The notes below the pieces were generated by a model that worked only from the letters and a program-made list of their open reading frames with translations, had not been told where the DNA came from and made no database searches. From an uncultured Prevotella sp. (lineage in GTDB: Bacteria > Bacteroidota > Bacteroidia > Bacteroidales > Bacteroidaceae), in assembly GCA_937895845.1 (NCBI GenBank), contig CALBLK010000030.1, positions 22,375 to 86,374 on the forward strand: DNA of 64,000 bases. Reading direction: 5' to 3'. Both the position numbers and the translations under genes were made by a program. Shown one piece after another: positions 17,174 through 24,514 of this stretch. Numbering within the stretch: position 1 is the first letter of the stretch; the number at the start of each line of letters is the position of its first letter.

Positions 17174-17986
17174 TCAGTCGTTCCTGTTAATCATCTCCCG
17201 CATTATCTCCGTCATGAGCGGCTGCGCCTTGTTGGCTGCCACCTGCACCTCCTCGTGGCTCACCTCCACGGGCCGGTCTTCCAGGCCCAGGTCGGTGATG
17301 ATGCTGATGCCGAAGGTCTTGATGCCGCAGTGGTGGGCCACAATCACCTCGGGAACGGTGCTCATGCCCACGGCGTCGCCGCCCAGGCGGTGGTACATCT
17401 TGTATTCGGCCGGTGTCTCGAACGTGGGGCCCTGCACACCGATGTACACACCGTGTACCAGGCGGATGCCCTTCTCCTTGGCTATTTTGTCAGCCTCGGC
17501 AACGAGGGCCTTGTCGTAGGTCTCGTGCATGTCGGGGAAGCGGGGCCCGGTGGGGAAGTTCTTTCCGCGCAGCGGGTGCTCGGGGAAGAAGTTGATGTGG
17601 TCGGTAATCACCATCAGGTCGCCAATCTTGAACTCCGGGTTCATGCCCCCCGAGGCGTTGGACACGAACAGGGTCTTGATGCCCAGCTCGTACATCACGC
17701 GGATGGGGAAGGTCACCTCCTTCATCGAGTAGCCCTCGTAGTAGTGGAAGCGGCCCTGCATGGCCATGATGTCCTTGCCGCCCAGCTTGCCGAAAATCAG
17801 CTTTCCGCTGTGCCCCTCGACGGTGGACACCGGGAAATTGGGTATCTCCCTGTAGGGGAACTCGTAGGTGTCAGTTATTTCTGAAGCTAATTGTCCGAGG
17901 CCTGTTCCCAGAATGATGGCTGTCCTTGGGCTTGTTGTCATCCTTTGCCTTAGCCAGGATGCTGTTTCTTGAATTTTTTCGTACAT
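17174..17986 (-). CDS. punA: Purine-nucleoside phosphorylase (type I, trimeric)
   Basis: A 270-residue enzyme splitting purine nucleosides with phosphate. Motifs: ILGTGLGQLA, PNFPVSTVEGHSGKLIFG (with the phosphate-binding His), MQGRFHYYEG, TLFVSNASGGMN, GPTFETPAEY, and DAVGMSTVPEVIVA. The start MYEKIQETASWL is the family's usual N-terminus, so its 116-bp overlap with the 3' end of lpxK in another frame appears real. The thiL start follows immediately after its stop. Confidence 0.95.
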   Translation of the reverse strand: MYEKIQETASWLRQRMTTSPRTAIILGTGLGQLASEITDTYEFPYREIPNFPVSTVEGHSGKLIFGKLGGKDIMAMQGRFHYYEGYSMKEVTFPIRVMYELGIKTLFVSNASGGMNPEFKIGDLMVITDHINFFPEHPLRGKNFPTGPRFPDMHETYDKALVAEADKIAKEKGIRLVHGVYIGVQGPTFETPAEYKMYHRLGGDAVGMSTVPEVIVAHHCGIKTFGISIITDLGLEDRPVEVSHEEVQVAANKAQPLMTEIMREMINRND

Positions 17987-19067
17987 AACCTATAATGTTT
18001 TCGTTAAAGCGCTTCTCTTGGCCGAGCATGAACCTGATGCCCACGGGCAAGGTGTAGATGTTGTGCCTCACCTCGTCGCTCAGTCCCTCGGTGCCGAATA
18101 GCCTTGCGGCGTCCTTCTCGGTGGTGACGATGAGCTTGGGCGCTTCCATCGCCTTGAATGTCCGGTTGATGTGCTCGATGTCACTCGCCGAGTAGGCGTG
18201 GTGGTCACCATAGGTCAGCGGTGTGATGTGCGTTGTGTGGGGATGCAGGTCAACCAGCATCTGCTTGGGCGAGGCGATGCCTGTGAGCAGCAGGATGTGG
18301 TCCTTGGGGGTCAGTGTGGCCAGTGGCCTGGGGTTGCCGCAGTACATCGGTGTGAGGTCGCCGTACACCAGTGTGGTGAAATACAGGTGCTGGTAGGGGT
18401 ACAGGTTCATGGCTTTGGCAATCACCCGGTATTCCATGGGCTTCAGCTCGGCCGGACACTTGGTTACAATCACGATGTCCGCCCTGTTCTTGCCCGACAG
18501 CGGCTCGCGCAGCCGCCCCGCGGGCAGCAACTTGTCGTAGATGATCAGCCGGTGGTAGTCCACCAGCAGGATGTTGATGCCGGGCTTGACGTAGCGGTGC
18601 TGGAACGCGTCGTCAAGCAGCACCACGTCAATGTCGCTGTGCTTGTTTGCGGCAGCCTCGCCGCGGCCTGCGCTTGCGGTCAGCTGCTCAATGCCGTGGC
18701 AGCGGTTGCGGTCAACGGCCACCGTGACATCATGATACTTGGCCTTTATCTGGTAAGGCTCGTCGCCAATCTCTGCCACGGTCGACTTGCTGTTGGCCAC
18801 CACGAAGCCCTTGCTCTTTCGCTTGTAGCCCCTGCTGAGCACTGCTACATTAAACTTGTTGTGCAACAGGTTGATGAGATATTCCACGTGCGGGGTCTTT
18901 CCCGTGCCCCCGGCCGTGATGTTGCCCACGGAGATGACCGGCACGCTGAAGCTGCGGCTTTTCAGAACGCCGATGTCAAAGAGCAGGTTGCGCAGTTTCA
19001 CCCCCCAGCCATAGACATAGCTGAACGGAAGCATCCATTCGTTGATTCTGATGAAATCGCCTTCCAT
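17871..19067 (-). CDS. lpxK: Tetraacyldisaccharide 4'-kinase
   Basis: A 398-residue membrane-associated enzyme adding the 4'-phosphate of lipid A. The N-terminal anchor segment includes WMLPFSYVYGWGVKLRN. The P-loop is ISVGNITAGGTGKTP, followed by VAVLSRGYKRKSKGF, EIGDEPYQIK and the DDAFQHRYVKP Asp/His motif. ATG 19067 is chosen, 8 nt after the sppA stop; the open frame further upstream is sppA shadow. The protein is some 40-50 residues longer than typical, and its last ~38 codons run out of frame over the punA start. Confidence 0.93.
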   Translation of the reverse strand: MEGDFIRINEWMLPFSYVYGWGVKLRNLLFDIGVLKSRSFSVPVISVGNITAGGTGKTPHVEYLINLLHNKFNVAVLSRGYKRKSKGFVVANSKSTVAEIGDEPYQIKAKYHDVTVAVDRNRCHGIEQLTASAGRGEAAANKHSDIDVVLLDDAFQHRYVKPGINILLVDYHRLIIYDKLLPAGRLREPLSGKNRADIVIVTKCPAELKPMEYRVIAKAMNLYPYQHLYFTTLVYGDLTPMYCGNPRPLATLTPKDHILLLTGIASPKQMLVDLHPHTTHITPLTYGDHHAYSASDIEHINRTFKAMEAPKLIVTTEKDAARLFGTEGLSDEVRHNIYTLPVGIRFMLGQEKRFNENIIGYVRKNSRNSILAKAKDDNKPKDSHHSGNRPRTISFRNN

Positions 19068-19075
19068 GAACCTGC

Positions 19076-20866
19076 CTATTCGATGGTGACACTGAAAGGA
19101 AGGGCCGCCTGCAGCCTGCCACGCTTGTCTGCCGTGCGCAGCGCCACCCACTCGCCGTAGTTGCTGCCCAGCAGCTCGCGCATGCCGGCGTCCAGGTAGT
19201 TGCCGCTGCCCATCTGCTGTTGCAGCAGCGTCTCCCACCAGCTGCTCTGAGCCGGGTAGCTGGCAGTGTGGTAGCTCCCGGCCTTGGCCAGGCTGGCCGC
19301 CTTGGCCACCGCGTCGTCAAGTGATCCCAGCCGGTCAACCAGCTTGATCCGGGCCGCGTCAGCACCCAGCCACACCCGTCCCTGGGCGATGGCGTGTACC
19401 TGGCGCTTGGTCATTTTCCGACCGTCGGCCACAATGGCCAGGAAGCGGTCGTAGCCGCGGTCAACGTATGTCTGCATCATGTTCAGCACGTCTGTGTTGT
19501 CCTTGTCCATGGTAAGGTTCTCCATGGCATTGGTGTACCTGTTGGTGCCCACTTCGGAGAATGTGATGCCAAGCTTGTCGGTCATCAGCCCGCTGACATT
19601 CGGGATGAGGCCGAAGATGCCGATGCTCCCCGTGACTGACTGTGGCTCTGCAATGATATAGTTGGCCGCACAGCTGATCATGTAGCCGCCCGAGGCCGCC
19701 ATGCCGCCCATGGACACCACCACCGGCTTCCTTTGCCTTAGCTTTTTCACGGCGTGCCATATCTGTTCGGAGGCCGTGGCGCTGCCGCCCCCCGAGTTGA
19801 CCCTGATCACCACGGCCTTGACATTGTCGTCGTCGGCCAGCGCCCCGAGGTCTTCAGCCATGGTGCGGCCCACGATGCCTTGCTCTCCTGTTATTGCGCT
19901 TATGTCTTGGTCGGTGATGCCGCCAACGGCGTAATAGACAGCAATCTCGTCTCCCTCGCCGTCGTGTGGCTCGGGCAGCGCGCCCATGTCTGTCACCGAA
20001 ACCTGCGTGATGTCATCGTCCTTTTCCAGTCCCAGGCGGCCCTTGATTTCCTGCTGCAGCTCCTCGGGGTAGAGCAGCTTGTCCACCAGCTTCATCTTCT
20101 GGTAGTCCTTCTGGTCGGCAAAAAGCAGGATGCTGTCGTTGGCGTAGCCGTCAAGGGCCTTGGCGCTCACCTTGCGGCTGGCTGCGATGCCGCGCAGCAT
20201 GGCCTGCCAGATGCCGCTGAGGTAGGCCGTGCGCTGCTCGCGGTCCTCGGCGCTCATGCCGGTGCGTGTCTGCTGCTCCACGTAACTCTTGTACTTGCCC
20301 ACGCGCGTGGCTTGGTAGCGCACTCCGATCTTGTCGTACAGCCCCTTGAGATACATTATCTTGCTTCCCATGCCGCGGAAGTCAATCATGCCCGTTGTGT
20401 TCAGGTAAACCTTGTCGGCCACCGAGGCGATATAGTAGGCGGCCTGTGTGTACTCGTCGCCGTAGGCCACCACCCACTTGCCGCTTTTCTTGAAGTCGGC
20501 CAGGGCCTTGCGGATGGCGGCGGCCGTTGCCGGGGAGTCAAAGGTCACCGGCCCGGCCTCGATGTAGATGCCCTTGACGTTGCCCTCGCCCTTAGCCTTG
20601 CGGATGGCCCCCACAATCTGGTCAAGCCCCATGGTCTCCATGTCGCTGCCCATCAGTCTGAACACCGGGGTCATGTTGTCGTTGGCCCGCTCCTCGACCG
20701 TGCCCGACAGCTTGATGGCCAGCACGGAGTTTGGCGCGACTTTGGGCGTTGAGCTTCCTGTTGCCAACATTGCGAAAACTGAAAACAGGCCAAGGACAGC
20801 CATAGAGGTGCACAGCAGCACGATGCCGGTCACCGTGGCCAAGGTGTATTTGATAAACTCTTTCAT
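19076..20866 (-). CDS. sppA: Signal peptide peptidase A (long form)
   Basis: A 596-residue inner-membrane serine protease that degrades leftover signal peptides. One N-terminal helix (residues ~8-35) is followed by two tandem ClpP-fold domains. The catalytic Lys is probably Lys193 in VGKYKSYVEQ of the first domain and Ser392 in GMAASGGYMISC of the second, as in the E. coli 67-kDa form. The ATG at 20866 gives MKEFIKYTLA, preceded by an 87-nt leader that matches a second locus (see the repeat element). First gene of sppA-lpxK-punA-thiL. Confidence 0.94.
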   Translation of the reverse strand: MKEFIKYTLATVTGIVLLCTSMAVLGLFSVFAMLATGSSTPKVAPNSVLAIKLSGTVEERANDNMTPVFRLMGSDMETMGLDQIVGAIRKAKGEGNVKGIYIEAGPVTFDSPATAAAIRKALADFKKSGKWVVAYGDEYTQAAYYIASVADKVYLNTTGMIDFRGMGSKIMYLKGLYDKIGVRYQATRVGKYKSYVEQQTRTGMSAEDREQRTAYLSGIWQAMLRGIAASRKVSAKALDGYANDSILLFADQKDYQKMKLVDKLLYPEELQQEIKGRLGLEKDDDITQVSVTDMGALPEPHDGEGDEIAVYYAVGGITDQDISAITGEQGIVGRTMAEDLGALADDDNVKAVVIRVNSGGGSATASEQIWHAVKKLRQRKPVVVSMGGMAASGGYMISCAANYIIAEPQSVTGSIGIFGLIPNVSGLMTDKLGITFSEVGTNRYTNAMENLTMDKDNTDVLNMMQTYVDRGYDRFLAIVADGRKMTKRQVHAIAQGRVWLGADAARIKLVDRLGSLDDAVAKAASLAKAGSYHTASYPAQSSWWETLLQQQMGSGNYLDAGMRELLGSNYGEWVALRTADKRGRLQAALPFSVTIE

Positions 20867-20898
20867 ATTCTTACCGTTGTTGGTGTTCTCTCCATGAG

Positions 20899-21010
20899 GA
20901 TAGTGCCGGCGCGCGCAATGCGAGCTTGCTCTTTTATTGCCGGGCGCCGCCATATCCTATGCAAAGGTACTGCAAACCGCAGACAATACAAAATAAATGG
21001 CCGCGAAACA
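20899..21010 (-). repeat. Dispersed promoter-leader element, copy 1 (upstream of sppA)
   Basis: About 110 bp nearly colinear (roughly three quarters identical by eye, one indel) with 32844-32955 upstream of the Dpm1-like gene. On the minus strand it holds a perfect promoter (TTTG 20992-20989, 19 bp, TACCTTTG 20969-20962) and a transcribed part. In the transcribed part AGGATA and TATCCT can pair around a GC-rich core with GGCAAT and GAGAGCAAGC-like segments. Confidence 0.75.
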
Positions 21011-21094
21011 GTCTCTAATAATATAAATAAGGTGCAGTTTGCCCCGGTTATTGCTAATCTGTGCAGCGCTTGTACCTTTGCAAGAGCAAATGCC

Positions 21095-21280
21095 GAACGG
21101 CCGTTTCCGGCTTGCAAAATCGGTGTCTCGTGCCCGAACGGTCTGTTTCGGGCTGCGACATGGGCCGTTTCGGGCTGCGATATGGGCCGTTTCAGGCTGC
21201 GATATGGGCCGTTTCAGGCCGCATGACAGACCGTTTCGCAAGCCGGAAACGGCTGTTTTGCCAGCTGCCTGTCTGTTTTT
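21095..21280. repeat. 22-bp-period intergenic array 1
   Basis: CCGTTTC (GAAACGG on the minus strand) occurs at 21165, 21187, 21209 and 21231 exactly 22 bp apart, with degenerate units at 21143 and 21253 in phase and looser ones at 21101 and 21273. The middle units are near-identical (TGGGCCGTTTCAGGCTGCGA). Too short-period and spacer-free for CRISPR. The same motif and period occur in arrays 2 and 3. Confidence 0.85.
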
Positions 21281-21339
21281 GTCTGCCTGAATATTTCAAA
21301 ATCCATCTTACTGTGGCACCGTTTATCAAGAAAAAGTGT

Positions 21340-21347
21340 TAGCTTTG
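21340..21347 (+). promoter_or_regulatory. Likely -7 box for the GH28 gene
   Basis: TAGCTTTG matches TAnnTTTG, 91 nt before the start codon; the upstream box is poor. A second TACCTTTG at 21073-21080 (ATTG 19 bp upstream) would give a transcript running through the 22-bp array. Confidence 0.45.
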
Positions 21348-21437
21348 CAGCACTAAAGGGAGAAAAGGTGGCTTAAATTCCCCCTTTTGGCTGGTTCAAA
21401 CAGGTTGAAGAAGAGTAATAACAAACGAAAACTATCT

Positions 21438-22763
21438 ATGAAAATCAGATTACTTGCATTGGCGCTCCTGATGGTGAGCGTGCCCATGATGGGCAAGAAA
21501 AGACAGAAACAGCAGTTGTTTCCCGATGGCACACCGGTGCCGGCGTGGTTCAGTGACACCACCAAGGTGAGCCCAGACAACCTGGGCCGCCGCTATGTGA
21601 TTACCGACTATGGCGTTTCGACCGACTCCACCATTGTGCAGACCGAGCGCATACAGGCCGTCATCGACCGTGCCGCCAAGGATGGCGGTGGCGTGGTGGT
21701 GGTGCCAAAGGGTGTGTTCCTCAGCGGCTCCCTCTTCTTCAGGCAGAGTGTCAACCTGCTGGTCGAGGAGCAGGGCGTGCTCAAGGGCAGTGACCGTATC
21801 CGCGACTACAAGGTGACCACCACGCGCATGGAGGGGCAGACCCTGAAATACTTTGCCGCGCTGGTCAACGCCGACGGCACCGACGGCTTCACCATTGCGG
21901 GCCGGGGCACCATCAACGGCAACGGGCGCAGCTTCTGGGAGGAGTTCTGGATACGCCGGCAAATCAACCGCCAGTGTACGAACCTGGAGGCCATGCGCCC
22001 TCGGCTGGTCTACATCTCCAACAGCCGCAATGTCACCGTGCAGGATGTGCGGCTCGTCAACAGCGGATTCTGGACCAACCACCTCTACAAGTGCGAGTAT
22101 GTGCGCTACCTTGGCTGCTACATCTATGCGCCCACCAGCGGTGTCAAGGCCCCCAGCAGCGACGCCATTGACATTGACGTGTGCAAGAACGTGCTGGTGC
22201 GCGGCTGCTACATGAGTGTGAACGACGACGCCGTGGTGCTCAAGGGCGGCAAGGGCACCTGGGCCGACACCGACCCCAACAACGGGCCAAACTCGAACAT
22301 CATCATCGAAAACTGCACCTATGGCCGCGTGCACGGATGCCTCACCCTGGGCAGCGAGTCGCTTCACGACCGCAACGTCATCCTGCGCAACTGCACCTTT
22401 GCCAGCGCCAACAGGGTGCTCTGGCTGAAGATGCGCCCCGACACGCCCCAGCACTATGAGTATGTCACGGTCGAGAATGTGAGCGGCACGTGCAGCAGCT
22501 TCCTCGTGGTGCGCCCCTGGACACAGTTCTTCAAGCCCGAGAAGCGCGACGACATGCCGCTGTCAACCTGCAACAACATCACCGTGAGAAACATCAAGGT
22601 GAAAAGCAAGAACTTCTTTGACGTGGGCCGCTCGGACAAGTACAGGCTTACCGACTTCACCTTCGAGAACTGCGTGGTGACCGACGAGAAAGTGGCTTTC
22701 GACAAGAAACTGATAGCCAACTGCGTGACCAAGAACCTGAAAATCAACGGTGACGGCTATTGA
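21438..22763 (+). CDS. Secreted GH28-family (polygalacturonase-like) glycosidase
   Basis: A 441-residue parallel beta-helix enzyme with a signal peptide (MKIRLLALALLMVSVPMMG). The catalytic region has APSSDAIDIDVCKN, VNDDAVVLKGGKG (paired Asp) and VHGCLTLGSES, the GH28 equivalents of NTD, DD and GHG; LWLKMRP stands where RIK is usual. The N-terminal motif GGGVVVVPKGVFLSG is the family's ligand-independent first coil. GH28 members of this subtype act on galacturonic acid or rhamnogalacturonan oligomers of pectin; exact linkage is unknown. No SusC/D pair lies beside it. The frame upstream of ATG 21438 is intergenic. Confidence 0.88.
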   Translation: MKIRLLALALLMVSVPMMGKKRQKQQLFPDGTPVPAWFSDTTKVSPDNLGRRYVITDYGVSTDSTIVQTERIQAVIDRAAKDGGGVVVVPKGVFLSGSLFFRQSVNLLVEEQGVLKGSDRIRDYKVTTTRMEGQTLKYFAALVNADGTDGFTIAGRGTINGNGRSFWEEFWIRRQINRQCTNLEAMRPRLVYISNSRNVTVQDVRLVNSGFWTNHLYKCEYVRYLGCYIYAPTSGVKAPSSDAIDIDVCKNVLVRGCYMSVNDDAVVLKGGKGTWADTDPNNGPNSNIIIENCTYGRVHGCLTLGSESLHDRNVILRNCTFASANRVLWLKMRPDTPQHYEYVTVENVSGTCSSFLVVRPWTQFFKPEKRDDMPLSTCNNITVRNIKVKSKNFFDVGRSDKYRLTDFTFENCVVTDEKVAFDKKLIANCVTKNLKINGDGY

Positions 22764-22832
22764 TCCCGGCCGTCACGCTGCCGCGCTTGCTGCAAACGCG
22801 AGATGAAACCTAAACCGAAAGTGCCACTTTTA

Positions 22833-22864
22833 TTTGGTTTTCTCTCGTGTTTGCATTAACTTTG
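22833..22864 (+). promoter_or_regulatory. Promoter of the ftsB-like gene
   Basis: TTTG (22833-22836), 20 bp, TAACTTTG (22857-22864), a clean match to the Bacteroidetes consensus, 25 bp before the start codon. Confidence 0.75.
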
Positions 22865-22889
22865 CAAGCACCATTACCCTTTTCACAAG

Positions 22890-23252
22890 ATGAGCAGAGA
22901 GCCTTTGGCCAGGCTGGGCCGTGTGTGGAACACATTCCGCCGCTACAAGTCATTGAAATACATTGTCGTTGTTCTGCTGGGAGTGCTCCTTGTCGGCTTC
23001 CTTGACGAGAACAGCGTGTGGAATCACTTTAACAACCGGAGGCAGATTGGCGAGCTGCGTGAGGAGATTGCGCGCCAGCGTGCCCGGTACGAGGCCGACC
23101 GGCGCCAGATCCGGCTGCTTGACACCGACCCCAAGACCATCGAGAAAATAGCCCGCGAGCGCTATTTCATGAAGGCTGAAGACGAGGACATCTTTGTGCT
23201 GAGTGATGACAAACGAAAGTCTCAACCTACCGAAAATGGACCAACTGAGTAA
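22890..23252 (+). CDS. FtsB/DivIC-family division protein
   Basis: A 120-residue bitopic inner-membrane protein: a short cytoplasmic N-terminus, one helix at about residues 24-40 (YIVVVLLGVLLVGFL), then a coiled coil (IGELREEIARQRARYEADRR) and the family's closing IEKIARERYFMK, followed by an acidic tail. FtsB/DivIC forms a complex with FtsL/FtsQ at the septum. The short length and the motif after the coil make the family assignment good; there is no separate partner gene next to it. It overlaps the next gene. Confidence 0.88.
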   Translation: MSREPLARLGRVWNTFRRYKSLKYIVVVLLGVLLVGFLDENSVWNHFNNRRQIGELREEIARQRARYEADRRQIRLLDTDPKTIEKIARERYFMKAEDEDIFVLSDDKRKSQPTENGPTE

Positions 23253-23637
23253 AACAGAGAGCGCCATCTTCCTCCTTGGTGGCGTGCTGATGGTGATAGG
23301 AAGCGGGGCCAGCGTGCTTGCCAGGCCGTGGGCCCCCTACCTCTTTTCAATGGGCGCACTGGCCTTTTCCCTGATGCAGTTCAAGCAGAAGTACAGGGGC
23401 GGCAGCTTTGTCGTGCGCCGCCTCCGCAGGATCATGCTGCTCAGCGACGTGCTCTTCCTGCTGACCGCCGTGCTGATGTTTGTCGACAGCCTCAACCTCT
23501 TCCGGCTGGACTACCTGTCATACGTGCAGTATGTCCACAACAACTGGGTGCTTACCTTGCTGGTGGCTGCCGTGCTGCAGCTCTACGCCACGCACAGGAT
23601 GGGGCGCGAGCTGGACAGGGAGGCAAAAAAAAGCTAA
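23236..23637 (+). CDS. Small four-helix membrane protein of unknown function
   Basis: About 133 residues with four hydrophobic segments (AIFLLGGVLMVIGSGASV, YLFSMGALAFSLM, MLLSDVLFLLTAVLMFV, WVLTLLVAAVLQLY), linked by short basic loops and ending in a charged tail. No catalytic motif. The ATG 23236 start overlaps the ftsB-like gene by 17 bp; an upstream ATG at 23203 would overlap by 50 bp. The tight overlap suggests translation coupled to the division gene, and such proteins are commonly found downstream of ftsB in Bacteroidetes. Function not known. Confidence 0.7.
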   Translation: MDQLSKTESAIFLLGGVLMVIGSGASVLARPWAPYLFSMGALAFSLMQFKQKYRGGSFVVRRLRRIMLLSDVLFLLTAVLMFVDSLNLFRLDYLSYVQYVHNNWVLTLLVAAVLQLYATHRMGRELDREAKKS

Positions 23638-23696
23638 AAGTCGGCGGCATAGTTTTAAATAGCATGAATTTATTTTCCCATATCGGCAGAACATCG

Positions 23697-23704
23697 TACA
23701 TTTG
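23697..23704 (+). promoter_or_regulatory. Likely -7 box for the DUF4369-type lipoprotein gene
   Basis: TACATTTG, 33 bp before the start codon, fits TAnnTTTG; the upstream box is a T-rich stretch (23671-23676) without exact TTTG. Confidence 0.45.
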
Positions 23705-23737
23705 AAGCATAGTATCGTGTAAAACAGAAGACCGGAT

Positions 23738-24514
23738 ATGAACAGAATCATCATACTCTTAGTGACGGCCGCTTGCATGGTGTCGTGTGCCAACTCCTAT
23801 AACGTGCAAGGCTCCTCTTCGGTGTCCTCGCTTGACGGGAGCAAGCTCTACCTCAGGACCAACAAGGGCGACGGGGTGAAGACAATAGACTCCTGTGACG
23901 TGCTGCACGGACGGTTTATGTTCAGCGGTGTGCTTGACACGGTGCGCATCGCCAACCTCTTCATGGGCGACGAGAGCATCCTTCCCATCGTGCTTGAGAG
24001 GGGGGATATCAGCATCACCATCGGCAATGCAAGCCAGGTGGTGAGCGGAACGCCGCTCAACGACAGGCTGTATGAGTTTCTCGACAGGCACAAGCAGTTG
24101 GACAACCAGCTGTCCGAACTGTCGCACCGGCAGAGCCAGATGATGCTTGACGGCATTGACGAGCACGTGATCAACGAGAAGCTCGCCGGCGAGGAGGCGC
24201 GCATCATGAAAGAGGAAGACCGGCTGGTCACCGCTTTTATCGTGGACAACTTTGACAATGTGCTCGGCCCGTGGGGCTTCATGGCGATTACCTGCGGCTT
24301 CAAGTATCCGGTGCTCACCCCCCAGATTGAGGACATCATGAGCAAGGCCACCGAGAAATTCAAGCGCGACCCTTACGTGAAGGATTATTACCAGACCGCA
24401 TCGGAGAACGAGGCGAAGATGCAGGGCCTTGACCCCGAACAGTCTGCCGCCGGGCGTCAGGCGGACAGTGCCGGCCCGGCAGCCGTTCCTGCGGGCAGCG
24501 TGCTACAGGAATGA
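23738..24514 (+). CDS. DUF4369-like lipoprotein
   Basis: A 258-residue protein with a lipoprotein signal (MNRIIILLVTAACMVSC, lipidated Cys17). The N-terminal ~110 residues form a beta-sandwich of the type found at the start of many Bacteroidetes thioredoxin-like lipoproteins (DUF4369: KLYLRTNKG, GRFMFSGVLDTVRIA, LPIVLERGDISI). The helical remainder is Lys/Glu-rich with no thioredoxin CxxC, and the tail is Ala/Pro/Gln-rich. So it has the adaptor domain without the redox domain. It overlaps pyrC by 4 bp. Function unknown; anchored in the inner or outer membrane facing the periplasm. Confidence 0.75.
   Translation: MNRIIILLVTAACMVSCANSYNVQGSSSVSSLDGSKLYLRTNKGDGVKTIDSCDVLHGRFMFSGVLDTVRIANLFMGDESILPIVLERGDISITIGNASQVVSGTPLNDRLYEFLDRHKQLDNQLSELSHRQSQMMLDGIDEHVINEKLAGEEARIMKEEDRLVTAFIVDNFDNVLGPWGFMAITCGFKYPVLTPQIEDIMSKATEKFKRDPYVKDYYQTASENEAKMQGLDPEQSAAGRQADSAGPAAVPAGSVLQE

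Noticed and set aside
21139..21248. CRISPR array
   Set aside because: Repeat units abut without unique spacers, are only 22 bp long and drift in sequence; no cas gene lies nearby.
22750..22776. Hairpin GTGACGGC/GCCGTCAC at the end of the GH28 gene as terminator
   Set aside because: The stem includes the stop region and no T-run follows; too weak to call.
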